Shown here piece after piece: positions 17,794-25,761 of a stretch of DNA of 64,000 nucleotides. The notes beneath the pieces were generated by a model. It had not been told where the DNA came from. It searched no databases and saw only the letters and a program-made list of their open reading frames with translations. The translations under genes and the position numbers were made by a program. Each line of letters starts with the position of its first letter. Positions within the stretch are counted from its first letter, which is position 1. Source of the stretch: Chitinophagaceae bacterium IBVUCB2 (lineage in GTDB: Bacteria; Bacteroidota; Bacteroidia; Chitinophagales; Chitinophagaceae); the NCBI GenBank assembly GCA_002127295.1, contig NFUV01000003.1:310001-374000 (forward strand). Direction: 5' to 3'.

Positions 17794-18564
17794 TTAATTT
17801 CTAATAATCTTATCGTCTTTTCCCCGGTATGATTTTAACTCCATTTTTTCTCCGTCAAATACTGCATAAGTAAAATACCGTATCCAATCGCCCAGGTTAA
17901 TATACCGGCTGCCTGAATCCAGACGATGGTCAATCGCCAAATGTCTATGTCCGAATACAAAAAAGTCAAATTTCTTTTTGGCGAGTTCCTCTTTGCAATA
18001 AATTATTAACCACTCTTTATCCTCTCCGAGAAAAATCTCTTCGGATGCACCTGTTTGTGCCCTGCTCCGGCGGCTCATATAATTGGCAAGACCCATGCCG
18101 AATAAAGGAGGTAATATGCCGAACAACCATTTGCTTACAGGGTTACGAAAAACCTTCTTTAATCTTTTATACCCATGATCACCCGGGCCAAGGCCATCGC
18201 CATGGCCTATTAAAAATTTCTTGCCTGAACGTTCAAATTCTTTAGGTTCAAAATATACAGGTATGTTCAGCTCTTTTTGAAAATAATCCCGCATCCACAT
18301 ATCATGATTGCCTACAAAAAAATGCATTGTAATTCCCGCATCAGATAGTTCTGCAAGCTTACCCAATAGCCTTACATATCCTTTTGGTACTACTTTTCGA
18401 TACTCATACCAAAAATCGAACATATCCCCTACGAGGAAAATTTCTGCCGCATCATTTTTAATCTCATCGAGAAATTGAACCAGTATTTTTTCTCTTTCAA
18501 GACTGCTGCTATGGTCGGGTGCACCAAGATGAAAGTCGGAAAGGAAATAAATGTTGTTGCCCAC
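17794..18564 (-). CDS. lpxH: UDP-2,3-diacylglucosamine diphosphatase (LpxH-like)
   Basis: LpxH removes UMP from UDP-2,3-diacylglucosamine to give lipid X in lipid A synthesis, at the cytoplasmic face of the inner membrane. The 256-residue protein carries the calcineurin-like metal ligands in order: D10-x-H12, D47 and D50 (GDMFD), N87-H88 (GNHD), H121 (HGD), and H206/H208 region (GHRH). Length is near the family norm of about 240. The start is a GTG (18562-18564), giving the conserved FLSDFHLG near the N-terminus. It heads the lpxH-propeller-mscS run. Other calcineurin-like phosphodiesterases are less likely because of the length and C-terminal pattern. Confidence 0.88.
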   Translation of the reverse strand: MGNNIYFLSDFHLGAPDHSSSLEREKILVQFLDEIKNDAAEIFLVGDMFDFWYEYRKVVPKGYVRLLGKLAELSDAGITMHFFVGNHDMWMRDYFQKELNIPVYFEPKEFERSGKKFLIGHGDGLGPGDHGYKRLKKVFRNPVSKWLFGILPPLFGMGLANYMSRRSRAQTGASEEIFLGEDKEWLIIYCKEELAKKKFDFFVFGHRHLAIDHRLDSGSRYINLGDWIRYFTYAVFDGEKMELKSYRGKDDKIIRN

Positions 18565-18596
18565 TGGTTGTTTTTAAAAAGTCGTTTCCCTGGAAT

Positions 18597-19142
18597 TTAT
18601 TTAGCGTATAGTTTATATTCTCCCTGTACAGCAGCGTTGCTGTTCTTATCCCAAACCCGGAAACTAACTGTGAATGCCGTTAGTGGCTTAATTTCTTTTT
18701 TAGCATTAATCGTTGCACTTAATGATATTACTTTGGCATCTTCTGCCGACATTCCGTTGGGAAGTTTTTCTGCAAAAAGATCTGCTTCATCCAACAATAC
18801 TTCGCCTCCCTGCACTACTATTTTTTCTGAAGCACCAAGATGTACTTTCCCCTCCATCTCCTTCCATCCACTTTCAAAGACAATAATCAATTTTATTGTT
18901 TGTGAAAAGTCGACAATATTATCATCTGGCACCATTTCGCCATCTGCAAAAACCAGGTAGGCTTTTTCAATTTTTAAATCAGTAGACTCCAGTTTAATCT
19001 CATTTAAAATACGAGCACCGCTTTTAGGGTCTCGTACTGCTTTTTTATTTTTCTCCCCTTTATCTCCCACCGAACAACTAAACTCACAAGATTGAAGAAC
19101 TAACATGGAGGCAAGCAAAACTATTCCTGTAAAAAATTTCAT
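18597..19142 (-). CDS. Hypothetical lipoprotein, 181 aa
   Basis: A signal peptide with lipobox cysteine at 19 (L-Q-S-C) and a charged linker with basic and acidic residues (25-40) are followed by a beta-rich region. Repeated hydrophobic strands (KIEKAYLVFADG, TIKLIIVFESG, FTVSFRVWD) suggest an Ig-like or C2-like fold. I recognise no family. It is 33 bp upstream of the lpxH-like gene on the same strand, so it may be first in that operon. Confidence 0.7.
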   Translation of the reverse strand: MKFFTGIVLLASMLVLQSCEFSCSVGDKGEKNKKAVRDPKSGARILNEIKLESTDLKIEKAYLVFADGEMVPDDNIVDFSQTIKLIIVFESGWKEMEGKVHLGASEKIVVQGGEVLLDEADLFAEKLPNGMSAEDAKVISLSATINAKKEIKPLTAFTVSFRVWDKNSNAAVQGEYKLYAK

Positions 19143-19164
19143 GAGTGGTCTTGGTTTGAGGTAT

Positions 19165-19587
19165 TTACTTTTTATTTAAATATTCCATCATATCACCAGA
19201 AGCAATTAACGTACGTCCACTAACATCCCCATTGAACCAATAAATCCAGGCATGTGTTAATTGTCCGTTTATTTGAACCTCTGTTACTTCACGACGATAA
19301 AGTTGTACTTCATCAGGCTCTACAGTTACTCCTTCATAATCGTCCAGTTGACCAATGGCCCATGAAAATTCATGTTCATTCTTGGCCTGGTATAATTCGC
19401 CAATAATAAAACTACTTTCATTGGTAGCAATTCCTGCCGGATAGCTTCCCATATCGAAAAGCTTACCTCTTACTTTTGCCTCGCCAATAAATTTAAAAAA
19501 CCGGCTTATATATTCATATACCGGGCTGTGGAAACCACTGCGAAGTGAGCCATACACGAATAACTGGTACACATTAGAATTTGTCAT
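19165..19587 (-). CDS. Gamma-glutamylcyclotransferase-like (AIG2/GGCT) protein
   Basis: A 140-residue soluble protein with the GGCT substrate-binding loop Y-G-S-L-R at 12-16. The strand G-K-L-F-D-M-G-S-Y-P-A and the catalytic-region sequence L-D-D-Y-E-G agree with the GGCT fold. Members remove glutamyl groups from peptides or gamma-glutamylamines, giving 5-oxoproline; many bacterial copies have no proven substrate. It precedes the lipoprotein and lpxH-like genes by 22 bp and may share their transcript. Confidence 0.85.
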   Translation of the reverse strand: MTNSNVYQLFVYGSLRSGFHSPVYEYISRFFKFIGEAKVRGKLFDMGSYPAGIATNESSFIIGELYQAKNEHEFSWAIGQLDDYEGVTVEPDEVQLYRREVTEVQINGQLTHAWIYWFNGDVSGRTLIASGDMMEYLNKK

Positions 19588-19674
19588 GGTATAAAGATAA
19601 GCTAAGAGAGGAAAAGAGGTTGCTTCATCCGGTAAGTAAATTATGATAAAATAAGACTTCCGTTCATGAGATTT

Positions 19675-19717
19675 TAAAGTGAAAGAAGTAACTACACCAA
19701 AGCAAATGCGCTTTCAC
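19675..19717 (-). terminator. Hairpin downstream of the ftsH-LUD operon
   Basis: TTTAAAGTGAAAG (19675 onward) and CTTTCACTAAAA (from 19711) form an 8-bp perfect core (AGTGAAAG/CTTTCACT) extended past a 2-base bulge, with a 25-base loop. It lies just after the LUD gene in its direction. The T run after it is broken (TTTAAAA), so it is a weak terminator candidate. Confidence 0.4.
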
Positions 19718-19747
19718 TAAAATTCTTTCGTACTTACAAAATCCAGA

Positions 19748-20383
19748 TTAGGACTCTAGCAGGAATAAATAAACTTCTTTGGGGCCATGCACACCCACAA
19801 CCAGGGTTTTTTCAATGTCGGCAGTTCGACTAGGGCCGGTGGCAAAAGTTATTAAGGAAGGAAGTTGGTTGCCATATTTATCCTTGGCCGCCTGCAAAGC
19901 ATCTTTTAGATCATATACCAATTGATTGGTGTAAGCGATACAAATGTGTATAGGCGCATACACACTTACACTACGGCCACTGGCTTGTGCTGAACTCATT
20001 ACAATGGAACCTGTTCGGGCCACTAAGTATTCGCAACCGGTAATAGATACATCACAATCAGCAAGCCCGGTTTTAACTATTCTATCGGATAGTTGGGCTG
20101 CTACCGGTTCAATCAATTTATCTTCTACACAAAACACTTTTTGCCAATCTTGCTTTTTTATAAGGCTGCTAAATTGAAAAGCAAACTCCTGGCTGTTGAT
20201 GCAATAGATAAACTTGCCCTGGAGTTTTGTGAATTGTTCTGCAAATTCTACTTCTGCTTCCTGCTCCAGTGGATGAAATACCGGCAGACTACCTTCACTT
20301 TGTGGAAATGGCAAAGGCGTTGAGTGACTCAACGCCTTGCGTATTTTTTTAAGGATGTTTTCTTTTGAGGGAGAAACGTTCAT
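19748..20383 (-). CDS. LUD domain protein (LutC/YkgG-like)
   Basis: A 211-residue LUD-domain protein. LutC works with LutA and LutB in iron-sulfur-dependent L-lactate oxidation, but stand-alone copies exist with unknown roles. Visible family marks are the N-terminal helix pattern, the strand C-D-V-S-I-T-G-C-E-Y-L-V-A-R-T-G-S, and the C-terminal G-P-S-R-T-A-D-I-E. The ATG overlaps the ftsH stop as TAATG, so translation is coupled to ftsH. The LutB-like gene lies about 20 kb away and lutA is absent here. The ftsH-LUD order recurs in Bacteroidota. Confidence 0.88.
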   Translation of the reverse strand: MNVSPSKENILKKIRKALSHSTPLPFPQSEGSLPVFHPLEQEAEVEFAEQFTKLQGKFIYCINSQEFAFQFSSLIKKQDWQKVFCVEDKLIEPVAAQLSDRIVKTGLADCDVSITGCEYLVARTGSIVMSSAQASGRSVSVYAPIHICIAYTNQLVYDLKDALQAAKDKYGNQLPSLITFATGPSRTADIEKTLVVGVHGPKEVYLFLLES

Positions 20384-22455
20384 TACAATGGTTTATTGGT
20401 AACATCGCTATCATAAGGAGGAACTCCTGCAGATATTTCACCAGTTTCGCCAATCAAATCACCGTTTGGCTCCTCTACTAATGATTTCTTCTCTTCATAA
20501 GGACGTTTGCCAATCAGTGCCTCTACATCACTCTGGAATAATACTTCTCGCAGTAATAATTCATCGGCCAGTTTTTCTACATCGCCTTTTTTATCTCTCA
20601 ATAATTGCTTTGTTTTTTCGTACGCATCATCAATCAGTTTGCGAACTTCCTGATCAATCATCTTCGCTGTTTCATCTGAGTATGGTTTGGTGAAAGTGGT
20701 TTCCTGCTGCGGATCATAGAAACTGATATTTCCCACTTTATCATTCATACCATACACCGTAACCATGGCGTAGGCAATTTTTGTTATCTGTTGCAAATCA
20801 TTTTGTGCACCGGTAGATATTTTGCCAAAGAAAATTTCTTCAGCGGCTCTTCCGCCTAATGTCATACAAATCTGGTCGGTCAACTGATCAATATTGTATA
20901 AATATTGTTCTTTAGGAGTATACTGCGCATACCCTAATGCTGCTGTTCCCCTCGGAACAATAGTAACTTTTAATAAAGGATAAGCATGTTCTAAGTACCA
21001 ACCGCAAACGGCATGACCAGCTTCGTGGTACGCAATGATTTTCTTTTCTTCCGGGGAAATTATTTTATTCTTTTTCTCCAATCCACCAATAACTCTATCC
21101 ACTGCATCCTGGAAATCCTGCATATCTACTGCTTCTTTATTCTTACGGGCAGCAATCAATGCGGCTTCATTACAAACGTTGGCAATATCAGCTCCAGCAA
21201 AGCCCGGTGTTTGTTCTGCCAGTTTATGAATATCGAGGGTTTTAGAAATTTTAATTGGTTTCAAATGCACTTTAAAGATTGCTTCACGACCAACAAGATC
21301 TGGTTTGTCAATAGTTATCTGTCTATCAAAACGACCCGGACGAAGTAAGGCTGTATCCAATACATCAGGGCGGTTAGTAGCAGCCAAAACAATTATACCT
21401 ACATCTGTACCAAAGCCATCCATCTCCACCAATAATTGGTTCAAGGTACTTTCTCTTTCATCATTACTCATCATTGCATTCTTTCCTCTTGCACGGCCAA
21501 TCGCATCAATCTCATCTATGAAAATAATACACGGTGCCTTTTCTCTTGCCTGCTTAAACAAATCTCTTACACGACTTGCACCAACCCCTACAAACATTTC
21601 AACAAAGTCGGAACCACTTAAGCTGAAGAAGGGAACCTGTGCTTCACCTGCCACTGCTTTTGCCAGCAATGTTTTACCGGTACCGGGAGGGCCGATCAAC
21701 AAAGCACCCTTTGGAATTTTACCTCCCAGGTTGGTGTACTTCTTCGGATTTTTTAAGAAGTCAACTATCTCCATCACTTCTACTTTCGCTTCATCTAATC
21801 CTGCTACATCTGCAAAAGTGATATTGACCTTTGTTCCTTTATCAAATAATGTTGCTTTCGATTTCCCGATATTGAAAATTCCACCGGGACCGCCACCGCC
21901 ACCAGCACCACCACTCATCTTTCTCATCAACAGGATCCAAAGACCTACAAACAATAAAACGGGAAGTAAAAATTGAAGTATGCCGCCAAATATGTCTCTT
22001 TCGTTTTCAATATCAGAAGGCACTTCTTTAACGGTTGGGTTAGCTTTCAGGTATTCGCTAATTTCTTTTTGAAAAGCTTCCCCCGTTGTAATTTTAAAAG
22101 ACATGTGAGGTCCTTTTTCAGTAACCTTACCGGCTTTTTTTAGCGTTGCCTGGTATTTTTTCTGCGCTTCGGGAGTCAGGTAAACTTTTACTGTTTTCCT
22201 GTTATCAATAATGATGTATTTAGCAACTTCCCCATTCGCCAACATAGTTCTAAACTCCATCGAAGAAGTTTTTGCCATAGTAGGAGAAAACGGGCCAAAT
22301 AACTGGAAGCCGATTAAAACAGCAAATATGATTGCGTAAATCCAGTATATGCTAAAGCGGGGACCTTTTTTAGGTTGATTAGGATCGTCTCCACCCGTAG
22401 GAGGTTTGCTGCCAAATCGGGGGTTCTTATTATCTCTATTTATATTTTCTGACAT
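20383..22455 (-). CDS. ftsH: ATP-dependent zinc metalloprotease FtsH
   Basis: FtsH is the membrane-bound AAA+ protease that removes misassembled membrane proteins and regulators. The 690-residue protein has a polar N-terminus, TM1 (about 35-54), a periplasmic domain, TM2 (about 158-178) and a Gly-rich linker. The AAA module carries Walker A GPPGTGKT at 255-262, Walker B IIFIDEIDA at 310-318, and the second region of homology near 361-375. The zinc motif HEAGH is at 477-481. The acidic C-terminus follows. It lies between rsfS (72 bp upstream) and LUD (coupled). Confidence 0.97.
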   Translation of the reverse strand: MSENINRDNKNPRFGSKPPTGGDDPNQPKKGPRFSIYWIYAIIFAVLIGFQLFGPFSPTMAKTSSMEFRTMLANGEVAKYIIIDNRKTVKVYLTPEAQKKYQATLKKAGKVTEKGPHMSFKITTGEAFQKEISEYLKANPTVKEVPSDIENERDIFGGILQFLLPVLLFVGLWILLMRKMSGGAGGGGGPGGIFNIGKSKATLFDKGTKVNITFADVAGLDEAKVEVMEIVDFLKNPKKYTNLGGKIPKGALLIGPPGTGKTLLAKAVAGEAQVPFFSLSGSDFVEMFVGVGASRVRDLFKQAREKAPCIIFIDEIDAIGRARGKNAMMSNDERESTLNQLLVEMDGFGTDVGIIVLAATNRPDVLDTALLRPGRFDRQITIDKPDLVGREAIFKVHLKPIKISKTLDIHKLAEQTPGFAGADIANVCNEAALIAARKNKEAVDMQDFQDAVDRVIGGLEKKNKIISPEEKKIIAYHEAGHAVCGWYLEHAYPLLKVTIVPRGTAALGYAQYTPKEQYLYNIDQLTDQICMTLGGRAAEEIFFGKISTGAQNDLQQITKIAYAMVTVYGMNDKVGNISFYDPQQETTFTKPYSDETAKMIDQEVRKLIDDAYEKTKQLLRDKKGDVEKLADELLLREVLFQSDVEALIGKRPYEEKKSLVEEPNGDLIGETGEISAGVPPYDSDVTNKPL

Positions 22456-22527
22456 ATTATTTATCGCTGTATTCCTCTAATTAATAATTATAATTCTAAA
22501 AAGTTCTTACCGGGGAAATATTTAACA

Positions 22528-22932
22528 TTACTCATCATGTTCCGCCGCCGCCGCATCACTCCACATTTCTTCCAATTTGTAGAATTTTCGGGTATCGGGT
22601 TGCATAATATGTACCACAACATTTACATAATCAATTAATACCCATTGTAACGATTGATGCCCTTCATGATGATAAGGATTTTCATCACATACTTCTTTTA
22701 CTCTATACTCTACGTTATCAGCAATAGCTCTAATCTGAGGCTGGTTGCTTGCTTCACATACGATAAAGAAATCAGCAACGGCTTCATTGATTTTACGGAG
22801 ATCAAGAGAAATAATATTTTCTCCCTTTTTCTCCTGTATAGCGGCAATAATGGTTTTGATGATCTTTGAGCTCTTCGTTAACCGGGTTGCACTCTTTATT
22901 TTGCGGTTGGTCAGTGATACCAATTGTTTCAA
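22528..22932 (-). CDS. rsfS: Ribosomal silencing factor RsfS
   Basis: RsfS binds L14 (uL14) on the 50S subunit and blocks joining with 30S when nutrients are low. The 134-residue product shows the family core: IISLDLRKINEAVADFFIVC, then R-A-I-A-D-N-V-E, the stretch H-H-E-G-H-Q-S-L-Q-W-V-L-I-D-Y, and the F-Y-K-L-E-E-M-W end. No ATG exists in frame before the core, so the start is one of two TTGs (22932 or 22923). The C-terminus ends in an Ala/Glu tail. It is the first gene of the rsfS-ftsH-LUD run and faces away from birA. Confidence 0.93.
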   Translation of the reverse strand: MKQLVSLTNRKIKSATRLTKSSKIIKTIIAAIQEKKGENIISLDLRKINEAVADFFIVCEASNQPQIRAIADNVEYRVKEVCDENPYHHEGHQSLQWVLIDYVNVVVHIMQPDTRKFYKLEEMWSDAAAAEHDE

Positions 22933-23054
22933 ATAAAATTATTTTTCGTTTAGTAGGTATGTTGCTGGCTTGATTCTATTATTTGAGAGTTTAAAATGAT
23001 AAACAACAGACCCCAAACCATAAACTTTGTTTCTTTGTCAAAAATAGCAATTAA

Positions 23055-23894
23055 TTGCCACAACCTCCTGCCATAAACCCTCTTGACTTACCATTTATTG
23101 AACTACAATCGGTTGACAGTACCAACAACTATGCCCGCCAGCAAATCCATGCAGGTTTGGCACAGCATGGTATAGCCTTTTTTGCGCATGAACAAGTAGC
23201 TGGCAAGGGCCAAAGGGGTAAAACATGGCTATCGGCGAAAGACAGCAATATAGCTCTGAGTATAGTTATTAATCCGGTTGAACTGTCTCTTTTATTGACC
23301 CAACAATTTCAACTAAGTGCCTGTGTGGCAGTGGGTGTATATGATTTTTTTACAAAATATGCTGGTGATGATGTAAAAATAAAATGGCCCAATGACCTGT
23401 ACTGGCAGGACAGAAAGGCAGGGGGCATTCTTATTGAGTCGATAATCAGGAGTCAGAACTCAGAAATGGATTCTTCGGGAGGTTCGGAATCACAGACAGC
23501 TTTTACCAATAAACAGTTAGTTAATTCCGGTTGGAACTGGGCTATTATTGGCATTGGTATAAATATTAATCAAACCGGGTTCCCTGATAACTTGGTTAAC
23601 CCGGTTTCTCTTAAACTGATCACAGGAAAAAAATTTGAGCCTGTGCTGCTGGCTAAGGAGTTGTATGAAATATTAATGGGAAAGTTTACTGAATTAACTA
23701 AGAACGGTTTTGAAAGTATCTATTCTCAATACCTGCAGCATTTGTATAAAAGAAATGAAATAGTAAAATTGAAAAAAGACAACCGGGTATTTGAAGCAAG
23801 AATACAAACCATCTCACCGGCAGGAAAATTAGTCGTTACACATGCAATAGAAGAAGAATTTGATTTTGGAGAAGTAGAATGGGTGATCAAATAA
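23055..23894 (+). CDS. birA: Biotin-[acetyl-CoA-carboxylase] ligase (BirA), class I
   Basis: BirA joins biotin to the carrier lysine of acetyl-CoA carboxylase via biotinyl-AMP. The 279-residue protein contains S-V-D-S-T-N-N-Y-A, the biotin loop (G-K-G-Q-R-G-K-T-W), K-W-P-N-D-L-Y and G-I-G-I-N-I-N-Q. It has no N-terminal helix-turn-helix, so it is the non-regulatory class I type. The start must be the TTG at 23055: a stop codon (TAA) sits just upstream in frame and no ATG exists before the core. An extra stretch of about 27 polar residues (about 137-163) splits the segment between the Ile-Leu-Ile-Glu strand and W-A-I-I-G. Its tail overlaps the next gene by 8 bp. Confidence 0.94.
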   Translation: MPQPPAINPLDLPFIELQSVDSTNNYARQQIHAGLAQHGIAFFAHEQVAGKGQRGKTWLSAKDSNIALSIVINPVELSLLLTQQFQLSACVAVGVYDFFTKYAGDDVKIKWPNDLYWQDRKAGGILIESIIRSQNSEMDSSGGSESQTAFTNKQLVNSGWNWAIIGIGININQTGFPDNLVNPVSLKLITGKKFEPVLLAKELYEILMGKFTELTKNGFESIYSQYLQHLYKRNEIVKLKKDNRVFEARIQTISPAGKLVVTHAIEEEFDFGEVEWVIK

Positions 23895-24204
23895 ACTCTG
23901 TTGTTTTGATCTTTTCAATTTCCAGCTCACTCCTTCTTGCTTCTACTTCAAACTTATTATTGTAGTAGCCGTTTTTCAGCCAGTCAAAAAGATACTTACA
24001 GATAAATACAACAAATCCGTTTCGTTTGTATTGTTCTACATGTTTTAGTTCATGACAAACCCATTCCTTGTTATCTAAAAATTCCGTTCGTGTAGTTTGA
24101 TGCAGGTGAATGGTATTACCAAAGACAATTGCTACTTTATCAGCTTTCATTTTTCTGGCTGCAATTTTCGCTAGCAGTGAATTCTCTTTTATCCGAACTT
24201 TCAT
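23887..24204 (-). CDS. Small HExxH (DUF4157-like) metallopeptidase-type protein
   Basis: A 105-residue protein with a zinc-metallopeptidase motif H51-E-L-K-H55 and a downstream glutamate-rich helix (N-K-F-E-V-E-A-R-R-S-E) that could supply the third ligand. The upstream strand (VAIVFGNTIHLH) matches DUF4157 proteins. It has no signal peptide and only one hydrophobic stretch (F-V-V-F-I-C-K-Y-L-F). Many members are found beside toxins or in peptidoglycan-related loci, but this one is solitary. Activity unproven. It is convergent with birA, overlapping it by 8 bp. Confidence 0.75.
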   Translation of the reverse strand: MKVRIKENSLLAKIAARKMKADKVAIVFGNTIHLHQTTRTEFLDNKEWVCHELKHVEQYKRNGFVVFICKYLFDWLKNGYYNNKFEVEARRSELEIEKIKTTEFI

Positions 24205-24248
24205 GTAACAAAGACCTTAAATAACTCCTTTTCGTTGCAATAAATCAT

Positions 24249-25169
24249 TCACTTCCTATCCGTCCACAACCTGAAACTTCTTGAAATAGTAAAGCCCCAG
24301 CGAAACTGTCCTTTCCCCCAGGATGTAACGGTGCGGGGTATAAACCTATTCTCTAATATTTCGGTAGCGTTAGTAAAATTCAACCGGAAAATATGACCAG
24401 AAGTGAGTATTTCAAACCCAATGCCCAGCGGGTCGAAGAATTTTATATTTCTATTGACTGCAAAAGAATCCTTACTGCTTTGGCTTCTGAAAGGATGAAA
24501 ATAATCAACCACTAAATTCAACCGATGTGTTAATGGCAATTTGATAGCACCACCTAAAGCAAACATACTTTTTTGATCGTAAGATATTGCGTAGCCTCTT
24601 GTAACAAAGGTTGGATTCAATTGAAGACTTACTTTTCCAACCTTGCGGGCAATGATCAATTGCAACACATTGCTCATTCTTTCTGAAAGGTTATCATAGC
24701 TATTGTCTTCGTCCGGAGAAAGATTCATGGGACTTGCTGCAATCACCATATTGGCAAATAATGCCAGGGATACCGGGTTTTTATTATCATTTTCTCTTTG
24801 ATTTAGGATTTGATATTTGCCTGCTAATTCATATAACTGTTGTTGAGGCCCTGCTCCTTTTGCACGGGCTATTGTAGCATCAAGCCCTTTGGCTAAGCCA
24901 ACAGTAAAGGCAATTCGTATATCTGCAGCATTATCTAATCCAAAAAAACGTTTGATACCACCATTACTTCCGGCGAGGTCGCCAAAATTGTGCGTAACAT
25001 TAAAATCCATTTTGCCTTTTTCAATTACTTCGGTAGTCCTGGCATTGATCGTTTTGGTGGAACTAAAAATCCTGACCACTTTACTTTCCGTCATATTTAT
25101 CGGGGTACTATCCTGTGCGAATAAGCCCAAAGAAAGAATCATTCCTGTGCATGCAGCTAGTAGTCTCAT
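24249..25169 (-). CDS. DUF5777 family outer-membrane beta-barrel protein
   Basis: A 306-residue exported protein with signal peptide 1-19. The DUF5777 signature is clear: F-N-V-T-H-N-F-G-D-L-A-G-S-N-G-G and F-F-G-L-D-N-A-A-D-I-R-I-A-F. Alternating amphipathic strands run to the C-terminus, which ends near W-G-F-T-I-S-R-S-F. It is probably an outer-membrane barrel of unknown function, often seen near YceI-like or cytochrome genes, which are not here. The ATG at 25167-25169 fits; an upstream TTG adds three residues. Confidence 0.85.
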   Translation of the reverse strand: MRLLAACTGMILSLGLFAQDSTPINMTESKVVRIFSSTKTINARTTEVIEKGKMDFNVTHNFGDLAGSNGGIKRFFGLDNAADIRIAFTVGLAKGLDATIARAKGAGPQQQLYELAGKYQILNQRENDNKNPVSLALFANMVIAASPMNLSPDEDNSYDNLSERMSNVLQLIIARKVGKVSLQLNPTFVTRGYAISYDQKSMFALGGAIKLPLTHRLNLVVDYFHPFRSQSSKDSFAVNRNIKFFDPLGIGFEILTSGHIFRLNFTNATEILENRFIPRTVTSWGKGQFRWGFTISRSFRLWTDRK

Positions 25170-25297
25170 CTTTTGCAAGTTTAATTTATACGAAGTAATC
25201 GGCTGAAAATGCCGGTGGGTTGCTTGTAATTAACGTATAAATTAAAAGAATAGATTAGTGTGTGCAAGTACAGGATTTGCACAGGTGGTAATAAAGT

Positions 25298-25759
25298 TTA
25301 ACTGAACGACGCTAAGATCTCTTCGGCATGGGCTTTATTCTTTGGTTTAGAAAAAATTTTCCGGATGACCCCTTTTTCATCAATTACAAATGTGGTGCGT
25401 AGTACACCCATATATTCACGGCCAAATAGTTTCTTCTGATCCCACACACCATATTTTTCCAGGACTTCATGTGTGGTATCTGCGATAAGCGGAAACGGTA
25501 GTTTATATTTTGTTTCGAATTTCTTTTGTACCATTTCACTATCCGGGCTTACTCCTACCACTTCAAATCCATTTTTGGTTAACGATCCATAATTATCCCG
25601 AAGGTTACAAGATTCGATAGTACATGTAGGAGAACCAGCTTCTGAATAGAAATACAATACCACCTTCTTTCCTTTATAATCTGCCAGCGATATTTTTTTG
25701 CCGTCCTGATCTGTACTTGAAAATGACGGCGCCTTATCTCCTTCTTTTAGCGTAACCAT
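25298..25759 (-). CDS. bcp: Thioredoxin-dependent thiol peroxidase (BCP/PrxQ type)
   Basis: A 153-residue peroxiredoxin that reduces H2O2 and organic peroxides. The peroxidatic Cys46 and resolving Cys51 are in P-T-C-T-I-E-S-C, preceded by V-V-L-Y-F-Y, and followed by N-L-R-D-N-Y. The Arg of the active site is in L-R-T-T-F-V-I-D. The two cysteines five apart identify the BCP/PrxQ class. It follows the large M23 gene on the same strand with two bases between them, so the two are likely co-transcribed. Confidence 0.94.
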   Translation of the reverse strand: MVTLKEGDKAPSFSSTDQDGKKISLADYKGKKVVLYFYSEAGSPTCTIESCNLRDNYGSLTKNGFEVVGVSPDSEMVQKKFETKYKLPFPLIADTTHEVLEKYGVWDQKKLFGREYMGVLRTTFVIDEKGVIRKIFSKPKNKAHAEEILASFS

Positions 25760-25761
25760 AA

